This document shows, one piece after another, positions 57,290-64,000 of a stretch of DNA of 64,000 nt (within the stretch, counting starts at the first letter, position 1; the number at the start of each line of letters is the position of its first letter). The stretch is from Paenibacillus sp. SC116. Lineage in GTDB: Bacteria; Bacillota; Bacilli; Paenibacillales; Paenibacillaceae. The stretch is from contig NZ_JANIOF010000001.1 of the NCBI RefSeq assembly GCF_024733555.1, forward strand, positions 1,264,856 to 1,328,855, given 5' to 3'. The notes below the pieces were generated by a model, which was not told the DNA's origin, searched no databases, and saw nothing but the letters and a program-made list of their open reading frames with translations. Made by a program: the position numbers and the translations under genes.

Positions 57290-58120
57290 TTATCCTTTTA
57301 CTCCGCCAGCTGTTAGACCTTCAATAATCTTCTCTTGCAAGAATGCATAGATGACCATTACAGGAACGACACTGTATACGATACCAGCACTCATTTGAGC
57401 ATAGTTCGTATTGTAAGCATCACGGAAGCCTACCATACCTACCGGCAATGTACGCCATGTATCATCACTCAGGAAGTAGTTCGCAAGCAAGAATTCATTC
57501 CAGTTACTCATAAAGTTTACGATAAATACGGTTACTAATGCTGGAACACTCAACGGCATCACAACTCTAGTAAAAATACCAGGTGCTTTCAATCCGTCGA
57601 TAACAGCTGCTTCTTCAATCTCTGAAGGTATAGATCGCATAAACGCAGCCAATATAATAACCGTAAATGGAATTGCAGACGCTGTGTAAGGGAGAAGCAA
57701 CGCCATTGGTGTATTCAACCAATCAAGTTGTTTGAGAATACCATATATCGGCAACAGCAAAGCGTTACCTGGAATTAGCAATCCTAGTAAGATAAATTGG
57801 AAAGTAAAGAAACTCAGCTTGTTATAACGCATACGAGTAATTGCAAATGATGCAAGCGAGCCAATAATCAATGTAACTATTGTAGCTACAGTTGAAATCC
57901 ATAAACTGTTCCAGAAGTATCCGCCAATATTCGCATTTACCCATGCTTTCACATAATTGTCCCAAGCGAATTCCGTTGGAATCCCAAACGGATTGCTAGA
58001 AATCGCACCGTTGTCTGTTTTAACAGATGAGAATAGGACGAATAAGAATGGGAATAAAATAATGAGCAAGTACCCTAGTAGGAAAATATGGTTTACACTT
58101 TTCTTTAGTTGTTTGACCAT
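57290..58120 (-). CDS. sugar ABC transporter permease (MalG type)
   Basis: 276 residues, six membrane segments. EAA loop EIEEAAVIDGLKAPGIFTRVVMPLSVPAL. One half of the CUT1 sugar importer channel. Its ATG at 58120 overlaps the stop of the partner permease gene. Confidence 0.92.
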   Translation of the reverse strand: MVKQLKKSVNHIFLLGYLLIILFPFLFVLFSSVKTDNGAISSNPFGIPTEFAWDNYVKAWVNANIGGYFWNSLWISTVATIVTLIIGSLASFAITRMRYNKLSFFTFQFILLGLLIPGNALLLPIYGILKQLDWLNTPMALLLPYTASAIPFTVIILAAFMRSIPSEIEEAAVIDGLKAPGIFTRVVMPLSVPALVTVFIVNFMSNWNEFLLANYFLSDDTWRTLPVGMVGFRDAYNTNYAQMSAGIVYSVVPVMVIYAFLQEKIIEGLTAGGVKG

Positions 58121-59001
58121 TAGTATTCAATCCTTTCTGCTCTACGTGCAATCAAGAACTGATATGCAAGCGTAATGAGGAGCGTGAAGATGAAAATAAG
58201 GACTGAAATACTGTAACCATAACCGTATTTAAAGCTTGCAATCGAGTGTTTCATCATATACGTTGTCATAACATCAGTGGAACCAGCAGGTCCACCTTTC
58301 GTCATTACGATAATAATATCCGCTGCTTTCATTGCACCAGCAATGGAAAGCATGATAACTACCGACACGATCGGCATAATCAATGGAACTGTAATTTTGA
58401 GAGCTCGTTGAATACCTGTTGCTCCATCGATCATAGCAGCTTCATCTAATTCTTTAGGAATAGAGAGGATTGCCGCCAACACCATAACGATATAGAAGCC
58501 TGTCCATTGCCAAGCGTTTGTAATAAGAATCGCGATCATTGCCCATTTTTCATCGGACAACCACATGATCGGATCAATGCCGAACACTCCCAAAATCTTG
58601 TTCAACAAACCGACATCCGGGTCATAGATGAATCCCCACAAGATACCGATTACCGCTGTAGACATAACAGATGGCATAAATACTGCCGTCTTATATAGAC
58701 CTCTCAAACGCTTGACATTGGAGATGAGCAGTGAGAAGAAAATAATTAACGGAACTTGGATGAAACAAGAGAACAAAATAAAGAATCCGTTATTTTTGAC
58801 CGACGCCCAGAAGTCAGCCTTGCTCATCACTCTAATATAGTTATCGAATCCGATAAACTTGTAGTTCGCAAATCCGTTCCAGTTCGTAAAACTATAATAA
58901 ATAGCTACGATTACAGGATAAATAAAGAAGGCAATAAACAGTACGAGTGCTGGAAGCAAAAATAAGAAATACGTGATTGGATTTCTAAGTGCTTGATTCA
59001 T
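58120..59001 (-). CDS. sugar ABC transporter permease (MalF type)
   Basis: 293 residues, six membrane segments (FLFLLPALVLFIAFFIYPVIVAIYYSF). EAA loop ELDEAAMIDGATGIQRALKITVPLI. Partner of the downstream permease. The ATPase is missing from the locus, so a shared MsmK-like ATPase encoded elsewhere is expected. Confidence 0.92.
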   Translation of the reverse strand: MNQALRNPITYFLFLLPALVLFIAFFIYPVIVAIYYSFTNWNGFANYKFIGFDNYIRVMSKADFWASVKNNGFFILFSCFIQVPLIIFFSLLISNVKRLRGLYKTAVFMPSVMSTAVIGILWGFIYDPDVGLLNKILGVFGIDPIMWLSDEKWAMIAILITNAWQWTGFYIVMVLAAILSIPKELDEAAMIDGATGIQRALKITVPLIMPIVSVVIMLSIAGAMKAADIIIVMTKGGPAGSTDVMTTYMMKHSIASFKYGYGYSISVLIFIFTLLITLAYQFLIARRAERIEY

Positions 59002-59064
59002 GATTTCCCTCCGTCCGTTCCAAATATCGAGAGATGTACCCCGAAATAACAGACTATAATGTAG

Positions 59065-59099
59065 AGAGCACCACCCCCTGCTAAGTAGGGCGGTGCTCT
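59065..59099 (-). repeat. intergenic hairpin after the binding-protein gene
   Basis: AGAGCACC (59065-59072) and GGTGCTCT (59092-59099) with an inner CCCT/AGGG pair and no T-run. Typical of transporter operons where the binding protein message outlasts the permease message. Confidence 0.55.
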
Positions 59100-59133
59100 T
59101 GTAGTAGATTTATTCTACTTTTTGTATGAATAA

Positions 59134-60504
59134 TTATTGAGCAGCGTTTGCCTCATCTTGAACTTTTTGTACTTCGTCGCCCACTTGTTGAGGTGTTGCT
59201 TGACCGCTGATCATTTTTTGAATCTGTTGGCTAAGTGCTGTGTTCACGTCTGCTTGTACAAGAGCGTCAAACGCAGGCCATGTGTATTTAACTTCGCCCA
59301 TTTGAGCTAGAATCGCTTCAAGCAATTCATTGCCTTTAGCTGTTTCGTTCAACTTCGCTTGTTCGACTTTCATAGAAGGAATAACTCCATCTTCTTTCAA
59401 GCCACGAAGCTGCATTTCTTCATTGTACAAGTTTTTGATGAATGCTTTGATAGCTTCACGTTTCTTTGGATCATCGATCGCTTTTTGAGAGAAGGCATAA
59501 CCGTTGTTAGAATCGAACATGATGCTGTATCCATCGCCTGCATTAAGAGGAGGCATCATGAAGAAACCAACTTTTTCAAACATTTTACCAGACTGAGCTT
59601 TGTCAGCAAATACAGAAGTAGCCCATGATCCGTCATACATCATAATTGCTTCTTCGTTGATGATCTGGTTACGTTGTGTAGCGTACTCAAGACCAAGTTC
59701 ACCTTGTTTGAAGTAGCCTTTTTTCAACCACTCATCATGCTTAGCGAACGCTTCGATCATTTTCGGATCGTTCCATTTTGTTTCGCCTTTAGCGAAGCCT
59801 TTAGTAACTTCAGCACCTGCGTAGTATGTCCACAGGTTGTTTGTTGTCATCAAAGGAACCCAAGCATCTTTGGAAGCAATAGCGAATGGAATTTTGCCAT
59901 CCTTTTTCACTTTCTCAGCAATAGCATCCAATTCAGCCATTGTTTTAGGAATTTCGATTTTGTTCTTCTCGAAGTATTCTTTGTTATAGAAGTAACCTTC
60001 GATAGAAGCACCTACTGGCAAGCCGTAGATTTTACCGTCCTTCTCCCATTGTGTATGAGATAGGAATTGATCCTTGATACCCAACTCATCAAGAATTGGA
60101 GCGATATCAGCAACTAGTCCGTTTTCAGCATAAAGCTTAACGTCTGGGCTACCGAAAGCGTCGAAAATATCAGGTGGATCTCCGTTTGTCATTTCTGCGC
60201 GTAGTTTTTCTTTACGGTTAACTTCTGATTCAACACCGTCCAACTTAACGGACAAACCAGCAATTTCACCTTCTGTTGTCTTAACTACGTCTTGCAAAAT
60301 GTTAAAGCGGTTTTTCTTCGACTCACCTACTTGCGTATGGCGAAGCTTCAATTCAAATGGTTCACTGCTTGTTTCTGCCTTCTTTTCTGTCTCAGGCGTT
60401 GTTGTTCCATTTGAAGAACCTTCTTTAGCTCCTCCGCCGCAACCCGTTAAAGCAGTTGTAGCGATGAATAAAAGTGTCGTTAATAGTACTAGACCTTTTT
60501 TCAT
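59134..60504 (-). CDS. sugar-binding lipoprotein (CUT1)
   Basis: 456 residues. Lipobox LTGC, Cys near 22. Bacterial extracellular solute-binding protein family 1: EMTNGDPPDIFDAFGSPDVKLYAENGLVADI, PKTMAELDAIAEKVKKDGKIPFAIA, MYDGSWATSVFA. Sugar captured is unknown; NagZ next door suggests an amino-sugar oligosaccharide. ATG 60504 follows AAGGGAGG. Confidence 0.92.
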   Translation of the reverse strand: MKKGLVLLTTLLFIATTALTGCGGGAKEGSSNGTTTPETEKKAETSSEPFELKLRHTQVGESKKNRFNILQDVVKTTEGEIAGLSVKLDGVESEVNRKEKLRAEMTNGDPPDIFDAFGSPDVKLYAENGLVADIAPILDELGIKDQFLSHTQWEKDGKIYGLPVGASIEGYFYNKEYFEKNKIEIPKTMAELDAIAEKVKKDGKIPFAIASKDAWVPLMTTNNLWTYYAGAEVTKGFAKGETKWNDPKMIEAFAKHDEWLKKGYFKQGELGLEYATQRNQIINEEAIMMYDGSWATSVFADKAQSGKMFEKVGFFMMPPLNAGDGYSIMFDSNNGYAFSQKAIDDPKKREAIKAFIKNLYNEEMQLRGLKEDGVIPSMKVEQAKLNETAKGNELLEAILAQMGEVKYTWPAFDALVQADVNTALSQQIQKMISGQATPQQVGDEVQKVQDEANAAQ

Positions 60505-60537
60505 CTCATGACCTCCCTTAAAGTTTGTTAAGGTTTT

Positions 60538-60579
60538 TTAATACGCTTTCATTATAAACCGCGATGTTAATACTTGTAA
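60538..60579 (-). promoter_or_regulatory. sigma-A promoter with cre-like site
   Basis: Minus strand TTACAA (60579-60574), 17-base spacer, TATAAT (60556-60551). ATGAAAGCGTATTAA (60552-60538) matches the cre consensus WTGNAANCGNWNNCW with one mismatch and overlaps the -10 end, so CcpA repression is expected. Confidence 0.7.
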
Positions 60580-60649
60580 GGATGATAATTCGACAGCAGA
60601 GGGATAAAATTATCTACTATCCAAATAAAATGGTGCACCTTAACAAAAA

Positions 60650-60712
60650 AAGACCCCCATCGAACGACTATAGAACTAGTCTATAAGCCATCTGAGAGTC
60701 CATATCTACTAT
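60650..60712 (-). terminator. terminator after the AMP-ligase gene
   Basis: GACTCTC pairs with GGGGGTC (two G-T pairs) around an inner ATAGACT…AGTCTAT-type hairpin. TTTTTTT follows on the minus strand. Confidence 0.55.
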
Positions 60713-60763
60713 AAAACGCACCTTTTTACAATTTCATCCTAGACCTTCATACCTATACATATA

Positions 60764-62311
60764 TTAAGTAGTCTGATTATGAAATGATTCTATTGATATT
60801 TTAAGTACCTGCTTATCAATCTTCCCATTCAAAGTAGTAGGTAGAGCATCAAGTACGACTATCCGTTCAGGCAGCTTATAGTACTCCAGGTGTTCTGCCA
60901 TAAACAGCAGCAGTTCTCGCTCTCCTACCTGTCCTGTAACAGCAAGCACACATTCATGGTGCTCATCTGGCTTCAATAGAACAGCCAGCCGAACGCTTGG
61001 ATGACTCAACGCTGTCTCTTCAATTTCAATTGCACTCACACGATACCCTTGCTGTTTGAATACATCATCAGATCTGCCCTGATAATAAAGATAACCCTCT
61101 TCATCTGTATAGAAAAAGTCGCCTGTGTACAAGTACCGTTCACCCGTATCTTTTGCGATACCGAATCTTTTAGCTGTAAGCTCAGGAAGTTTCCAATATC
61201 CTGACATCACATGAGGGCCGCTAACGACAAGCTCACCTGTTTCAAATGGTTCAGCCTCGCAGCCCTCCTTATTTATCACTTTACAAGTAGTACCAGGAAT
61301 AGGCTTGCCAACCGAACCAACCTTCACACGCGCCTCTTCAGCTGGTAAAATAGCAACCCGCTTACACTCCGTCAACCCATACATCAAGAATATACGGCAC
61401 TGCGGGTATAAATGGCTTAATGAATCCACATAGGAAGATGGGAAAGCAGCACCCGTATTGGTTACAAAGCGCAAAGCTGGCAGTTGAGAACGTGGCCTTT
61501 GCGACAACTTCAGCAGTCCGTCCGCCATTGCTGGCATCAACGGAAGACCTGTAACTCCCCAAGCGTAGAGCTTTTTCAGCCACATTGGGCCAATATCCTT
61601 CTTATGACCTAAGGCCAGCGTAGCTCCTTCATAACAGACTAGAAACATCTGATACAAACCGTAATCAAAAGAGAGTGGCAAAAAGTTTCCGATGATATCA
61701 TCATGCTGTACTTGCAAACATTGCTGAATGGAGGAGGCGGCAAACAAAACCTGTTTATGAGTAGATATAACCGCTTTTGGATTGCCTGTACTTCCAGATG
61801 TATAAATGAATAACACAGGATAATCCGAAGTTAACTCCACTTCTTGTCGTGAGAACATCCCCTGATCTGCATCAGCGAGCTTAGGCTGCTCGTTCTCTAA
61901 ACTAAACAGCTCCCATAACGATGCCTCATCAGCCGCGTCCAGTACCACAACCGTCGAAAGCCCAGCGTCCAACAAACCAACTATAGATGATGACGCAAAA
62001 ACGATTATCGGTTCACAATCACTGACAATATAAGATAAGTTTTTGCTCTTCAATTCTTCATGTATAGGTACAAATATGGCACCAAGTCGAGAAGCAGCAA
62101 ATAATGCCGCAAGTACAAAGCTGCTGTTTGGCATTGCACACAGAATGCGGTCTCCAGCTTGCACGTCTTTCGTTTTCAACCATCTGTACAATTGGCTGCT
62201 CCTTTTCATCAAGTCAGCATAACTCCATGAAGAGGAATCTGTAATGACTGCCACTTTGTCCGGATAACGAGATGCCGCATCATCCAGCAGTTCATGGATA
62301 TATTGGTTCAT
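60764..62311 (-). CDS. acyl/aryl-AMP ligase, AsbC-like role
   Basis: 515 residues. ANL superfamily: P-loop YTSGSTGNPKAV (about 170-181), YGLTECK, YTGDFFYTDEEGYLYYQGRSDD and the catalytic Lys in NGKIDK. Activates an acid as adenylate, usually for transfer to a carrier protein. Beside an AsbF-like dehydratase the likely acid is 3,4-dihydroxybenzoate, but an amino acid is also possible. ATG 62311 overlaps the upstream stop (ATGA). GGGAGGAG lies eleven bases ahead. Confidence 0.8.
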   Translation of the reverse strand: MNQYIHELLDDAASRYPDKVAVITDSSSWSYADLMKRSSQLYRWLKTKDVQAGDRILCAMPNSSFVLAALFAASRLGAIFVPIHEELKSKNLSYIVSDCEPIIVFASSSIVGLLDAGLSTVVVLDAADEASLWELFSLENEQPKLADADQGMFSRQEVELTSDYPVLFIYTSGSTGNPKAVISTHKQVLFAASSIQQCLQVQHDDIIGNFLPLSFDYGLYQMFLVCYEGATLALGHKKDIGPMWLKKLYAWGVTGLPLMPAMADGLLKLSQRPRSQLPALRFVTNTGAAFPSSYVDSLSHLYPQCRIFLMYGLTECKRVAILPAEEARVKVGSVGKPIPGTTCKVINKEGCEAEPFETGELVVSGPHVMSGYWKLPELTAKRFGIAKDTGERYLYTGDFFYTDEEGYLYYQGRSDDVFKQQGYRVSAIEIEETALSHPSVRLAVLLKPDEHHECVLAVTGQVGERELLLFMAEHLEYYKLPERIVVLDALPTTLNGKIDKQVLKISIESFHNQTT

Positions 62312-63564
62312 CGTAATATCGACTCCTCCCTAAGCGGACTGATCAAACTAATGTCACGAAGTGTGCCATCATGTGTGAGCAGCAATTCCGGGGGCAAACG
62401 ATGGGATAAAAAGTGGACATTCGCATACGTAAGACCATACGCACCAGAATGGGAGAATACAATCAAATCTCCTAGATTGACCTTTTCAAAATCAACACCG
62501 CTTTGCATGACATCCATAGGTGTGCAAAGTGGACCTACTACGGTATACGAGGTGGACTTTAGATGTTCGCCAGATATCTCAACGTCTCCATCAACCGATA
62601 TTTTGATTAGTGGAAGTGGTTTCTTAAATGTCCTTCCTAGACCAGCACGTTGATTCGTCCCACCGTCAATGATTAAATAATTTTTGTCCTTGGATTGCTT
62701 CGTATATAATGCGCTTGTCACGAAATACCCCATGCGAGATACGATATAACGTCCGGATTCAATAAATACGTTAGAAATTTCAAGATCTGCATGCTCATTC
62801 AACTTCTGCTGCAGCATCTGTTCATACATTTCGATTGAAAATGGTTCATCTTCAATAAATGCTGGAACTCCATAACCACCGCCAAGACCAAGCGTAGTAA
62901 GCTGAAACTGATAAACTTGCTGCAGCTGTCGATACCAATAGAGCATCCGCTCTGTAGCTTGTTCATAATACTCGATACTAAAATTTTGGGTACCTTGATG
63001 TGTATGAATACCAACAAGCTTAAGATGGTTGCACTCATTAATAAAAGACACGGCTTGTTCGATACATTCTTCATCAATGCCAAATGGGCTTGCCCCACCG
63101 CCTGCTGCCATGCGAGAACCTGTTGAATCAAGACTTAAATTCAGTCGCAGTGTTATCGATGCGACAAGGCCGAGTTGAGCAGCAACTTGCTCCACGACTG
63201 CCAGCTCTTGCAAATGCTCTACGTTAATAATTCCGATACCTTTACACAAGCAAATTTCAATATCCTTTGCCGTCTTACCCGGACCTGTAAATACGATACT
63301 CGCCACATCCGCTCCTAGTTCAATGGCACGTTGAAACTCACCAATCGAAGCAATCTCCAACTGTGCACCCCATTTTAGCAAGTGCTGAATAAGAATTGGA
63401 TTCGGATTCGCTTTCATAGAATAGTACAAAGACACAGATGATGGTAGATGATTGCGCAGCTGTTCATAATCCAACTTCAGTTGAGCTTCATCGAATAAAT
63501 AGAAGGGCGTCCCATATTGAGCACTTGCTGTATTGAGCGCTTGAATAATTCTATCATTCATCAT
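62308..63564 (-). CDS. fold-III PLP decarboxylase, siderophore-type
   Basis: 418 residues from ATG 63564, six bases after GGAG. Alanine-racemase-fold decarboxylase: PLP Lys in YYSMKANPNP (about 51), GIHTHQG, LGLGGGYGVP, ESGRYIV and GPLCTPMD with the partner-site Cys. This is the diaminopimelate/ornithine decarboxylase group, also containing SbnH (staphyloferrin B), PvsE and BtrK. Context points to secondary metabolism, not lysine synthesis. Substrate unknown. Confidence 0.8.
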   Translation of the reverse strand: MMNDRIIQALNTASAQYGTPFYLFDEAQLKLDYEQLRNHLPSSVSLYYSMKANPNPILIQHLLKWGAQLEIASIGEFQRAIELGADVASIVFTGPGKTAKDIEICLCKGIGIINVEHLQELAVVEQVAAQLGLVASITLRLNLSLDSTGSRMAAGGGASPFGIDEECIEQAVSFINECNHLKLVGIHTHQGTQNFSIEYYEQATERMLYWYRQLQQVYQFQLTTLGLGGGYGVPAFIEDEPFSIEMYEQMLQQKLNEHADLEISNVFIESGRYIVSRMGYFVTSALYTKQSKDKNYLIIDGGTNQRAGLGRTFKKPLPLIKISVDGDVEISGEHLKSTSYTVVGPLCTPMDVMQSGVDFEKVNLGDLIVFSHSGAYGLTYANVHFLSHRLPPELLLTHDGTLRDISLISPLREESILR

Positions 63565-63639
63565 TTTCATCTCCAATGCGTCATAATTGAACCAAATTAA
63601 TAGTTCGAGATTTTAGGGAACCTTACCTTTAAATAGCTT

Positions 63640-64000
63640 TTAGACTATATGCTGCATCCATTGTCTGTCTTGTGCCAAGTAACGAAGTGGATCATCACCG
63701 AACCATTCCAGCGAGGCATTTTTACCGGACTTATCAATTGCTCGTATAATAGAAATGTAATCAACTTGACCATCAGAAAGTGTAACAATTCCAGAACGAC
63801 TGCCGCTCGGTGCATACACATTATTCGAATCAAAAACCGTACAATTTTCAAGGGATGCGATGTTTTTCAAGTGGAAATTCTCGACCCACTTATGCAATTG
63901 TTCGTAGCCTGCCAACGGATCGTCTCCCGCTTCCCACAAATGGAGAAAATCCAAATTAACTTTTACCGCATCGTGACTGACTTCCTTCATTAACAGCAAT
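63640..64000 (-). CDS. asbF: 3-dehydroshikimate dehydratase AsbF-like, N-terminus cut
   Basis: C-terminal 120 residues; the gene continues past the window edge. VKVNLDFLHLWEAGDDPLAGYEQL, FHLKNIAS, VFDSNNVYAPSGSRSG and ASLEWFGDD follow closely the C-terminal part of B. anthracis AsbF (VDFLHIWESG…FKNISS…NNVYAAAGNRTG…SLEWFG) as I remember it. AsbF is a TIM-barrel dehydratase that turns 3-dehydroshikimate into 3,4-dihydroxybenzoate for petrobactin. First gene of the visible trio, 76 bases before the decarboxylase. Confidence 0.85.
   Translation of the reverse strand, partial: LLLMKEVSHDAVKVNLDFLHLWEAGDDPLAGYEQLHKWVENFHLKNIASLENCTVFDSNNVYAPSGSRSGIVTLSDGQVDYISIIRAIDKSGKNASLEWFGDDPLRYLAQDRQWMQHIV

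Overview
The window looks like a chromosome segment of a Paenibacillus or a close relative (low-GC, endospore-forming Firmicute). It carries spo0A, spoIVB, the whole eight-gene spoIIIA operon and a spo0A promoter with sigma-H and 0A-box elements. The core gene order spo0A-spoIVB-recN-argR-tlyA-dxs-ispA-xseBA-folD-nusB-(DUF2273/amaP/asp23)-accCB-spoIIIAH..AA-efp-pepQ-aroQ-yqhR/yqhQ is the one conserved in Bacillales. Nearly every gene lies on the minus strand, and GTG and TTG starts are frequent. No tRNA, rRNA, IS element or CRISPR array was seen.

Region 1 (1-7.8 kb) is one end of a prophage or prophage remnant. A run of small, tightly packed minus-strand phage genes carries an ABA-sandwich protein, an Ea22-like zinc-ribbon protein, a helix-turn-helix replication or regulatory protein and two related small proteins. 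Three unrelated free-standing endonuclease families are present (PD-(D/E)XK, an HNH/NUMOD-like protein with a DRIDN...NCRWAT signature, and GIY-YIG). Two plus-strand accessory genes, a two-helix membrane protein and a lipoprotein, sit between the phage genes and spo0A. No integrase lies in the window. The prophage directly abuts the 3' end of spo0A, where a repeat cluster is found, and the last ~90 codons of spo0A use phage-like codons.

Region 2 (7.8-30 kb) is a long conserved housekeeping and sporulation run: Spo0A, SpoIVB protease, RecN, ArgR, isoprenoid genes dxs and ispA, exonuclease VII, FolD, NusB, the Asp23/AmaP envelope cluster, acetyl-CoA carboxylase subunits AccB and AccC, and SpoIIIAA-AH. 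The spoIIIA operon is preceded by a near-consensus sigma-E promoter.

Region 3 (30-49 kb) contains comB, aspartokinase, efp, an Xaa-Pro peptidase, aroQ, yqhR, yqhQ, an SA1362-type protein, a YjbR protein, a GNAT enzyme, a patatin, a family-10-like glycosidase, mntR, ccdA, the zinc uptake operon znuA-znuC-znuB with a Zur-type box, metG behind a T-box leader, yidD and zur. Zinc sensing (zur) and uptake (znuACB) are therefore encoded within 6 kb of each other.

Region 4 (49-60.6 kb) has a large copper-amine-oxidase-N/PKD surface protein. It is followed by a sugar-uptake locus: binding protein, two permeases, YesM-type histidine kinase, YesN-type AraC regulator and a cytosolic GH3 NagZ, headed by a strong sigma-A promoter with an overlapping cre-like site.

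Region 5 (60.7-64 kb) is the 3' end of a biosynthetic operon: an AsbF-like 3-dehydroshikimate dehydratase (cut by the window edge), a fold-III PLP decarboxylase and an acyl-AMP ligase. This is best read as part of a 3,4-dihydroxybenzoate (petrobactin-like) siderophore pathway with an unexpected decarboxylase.
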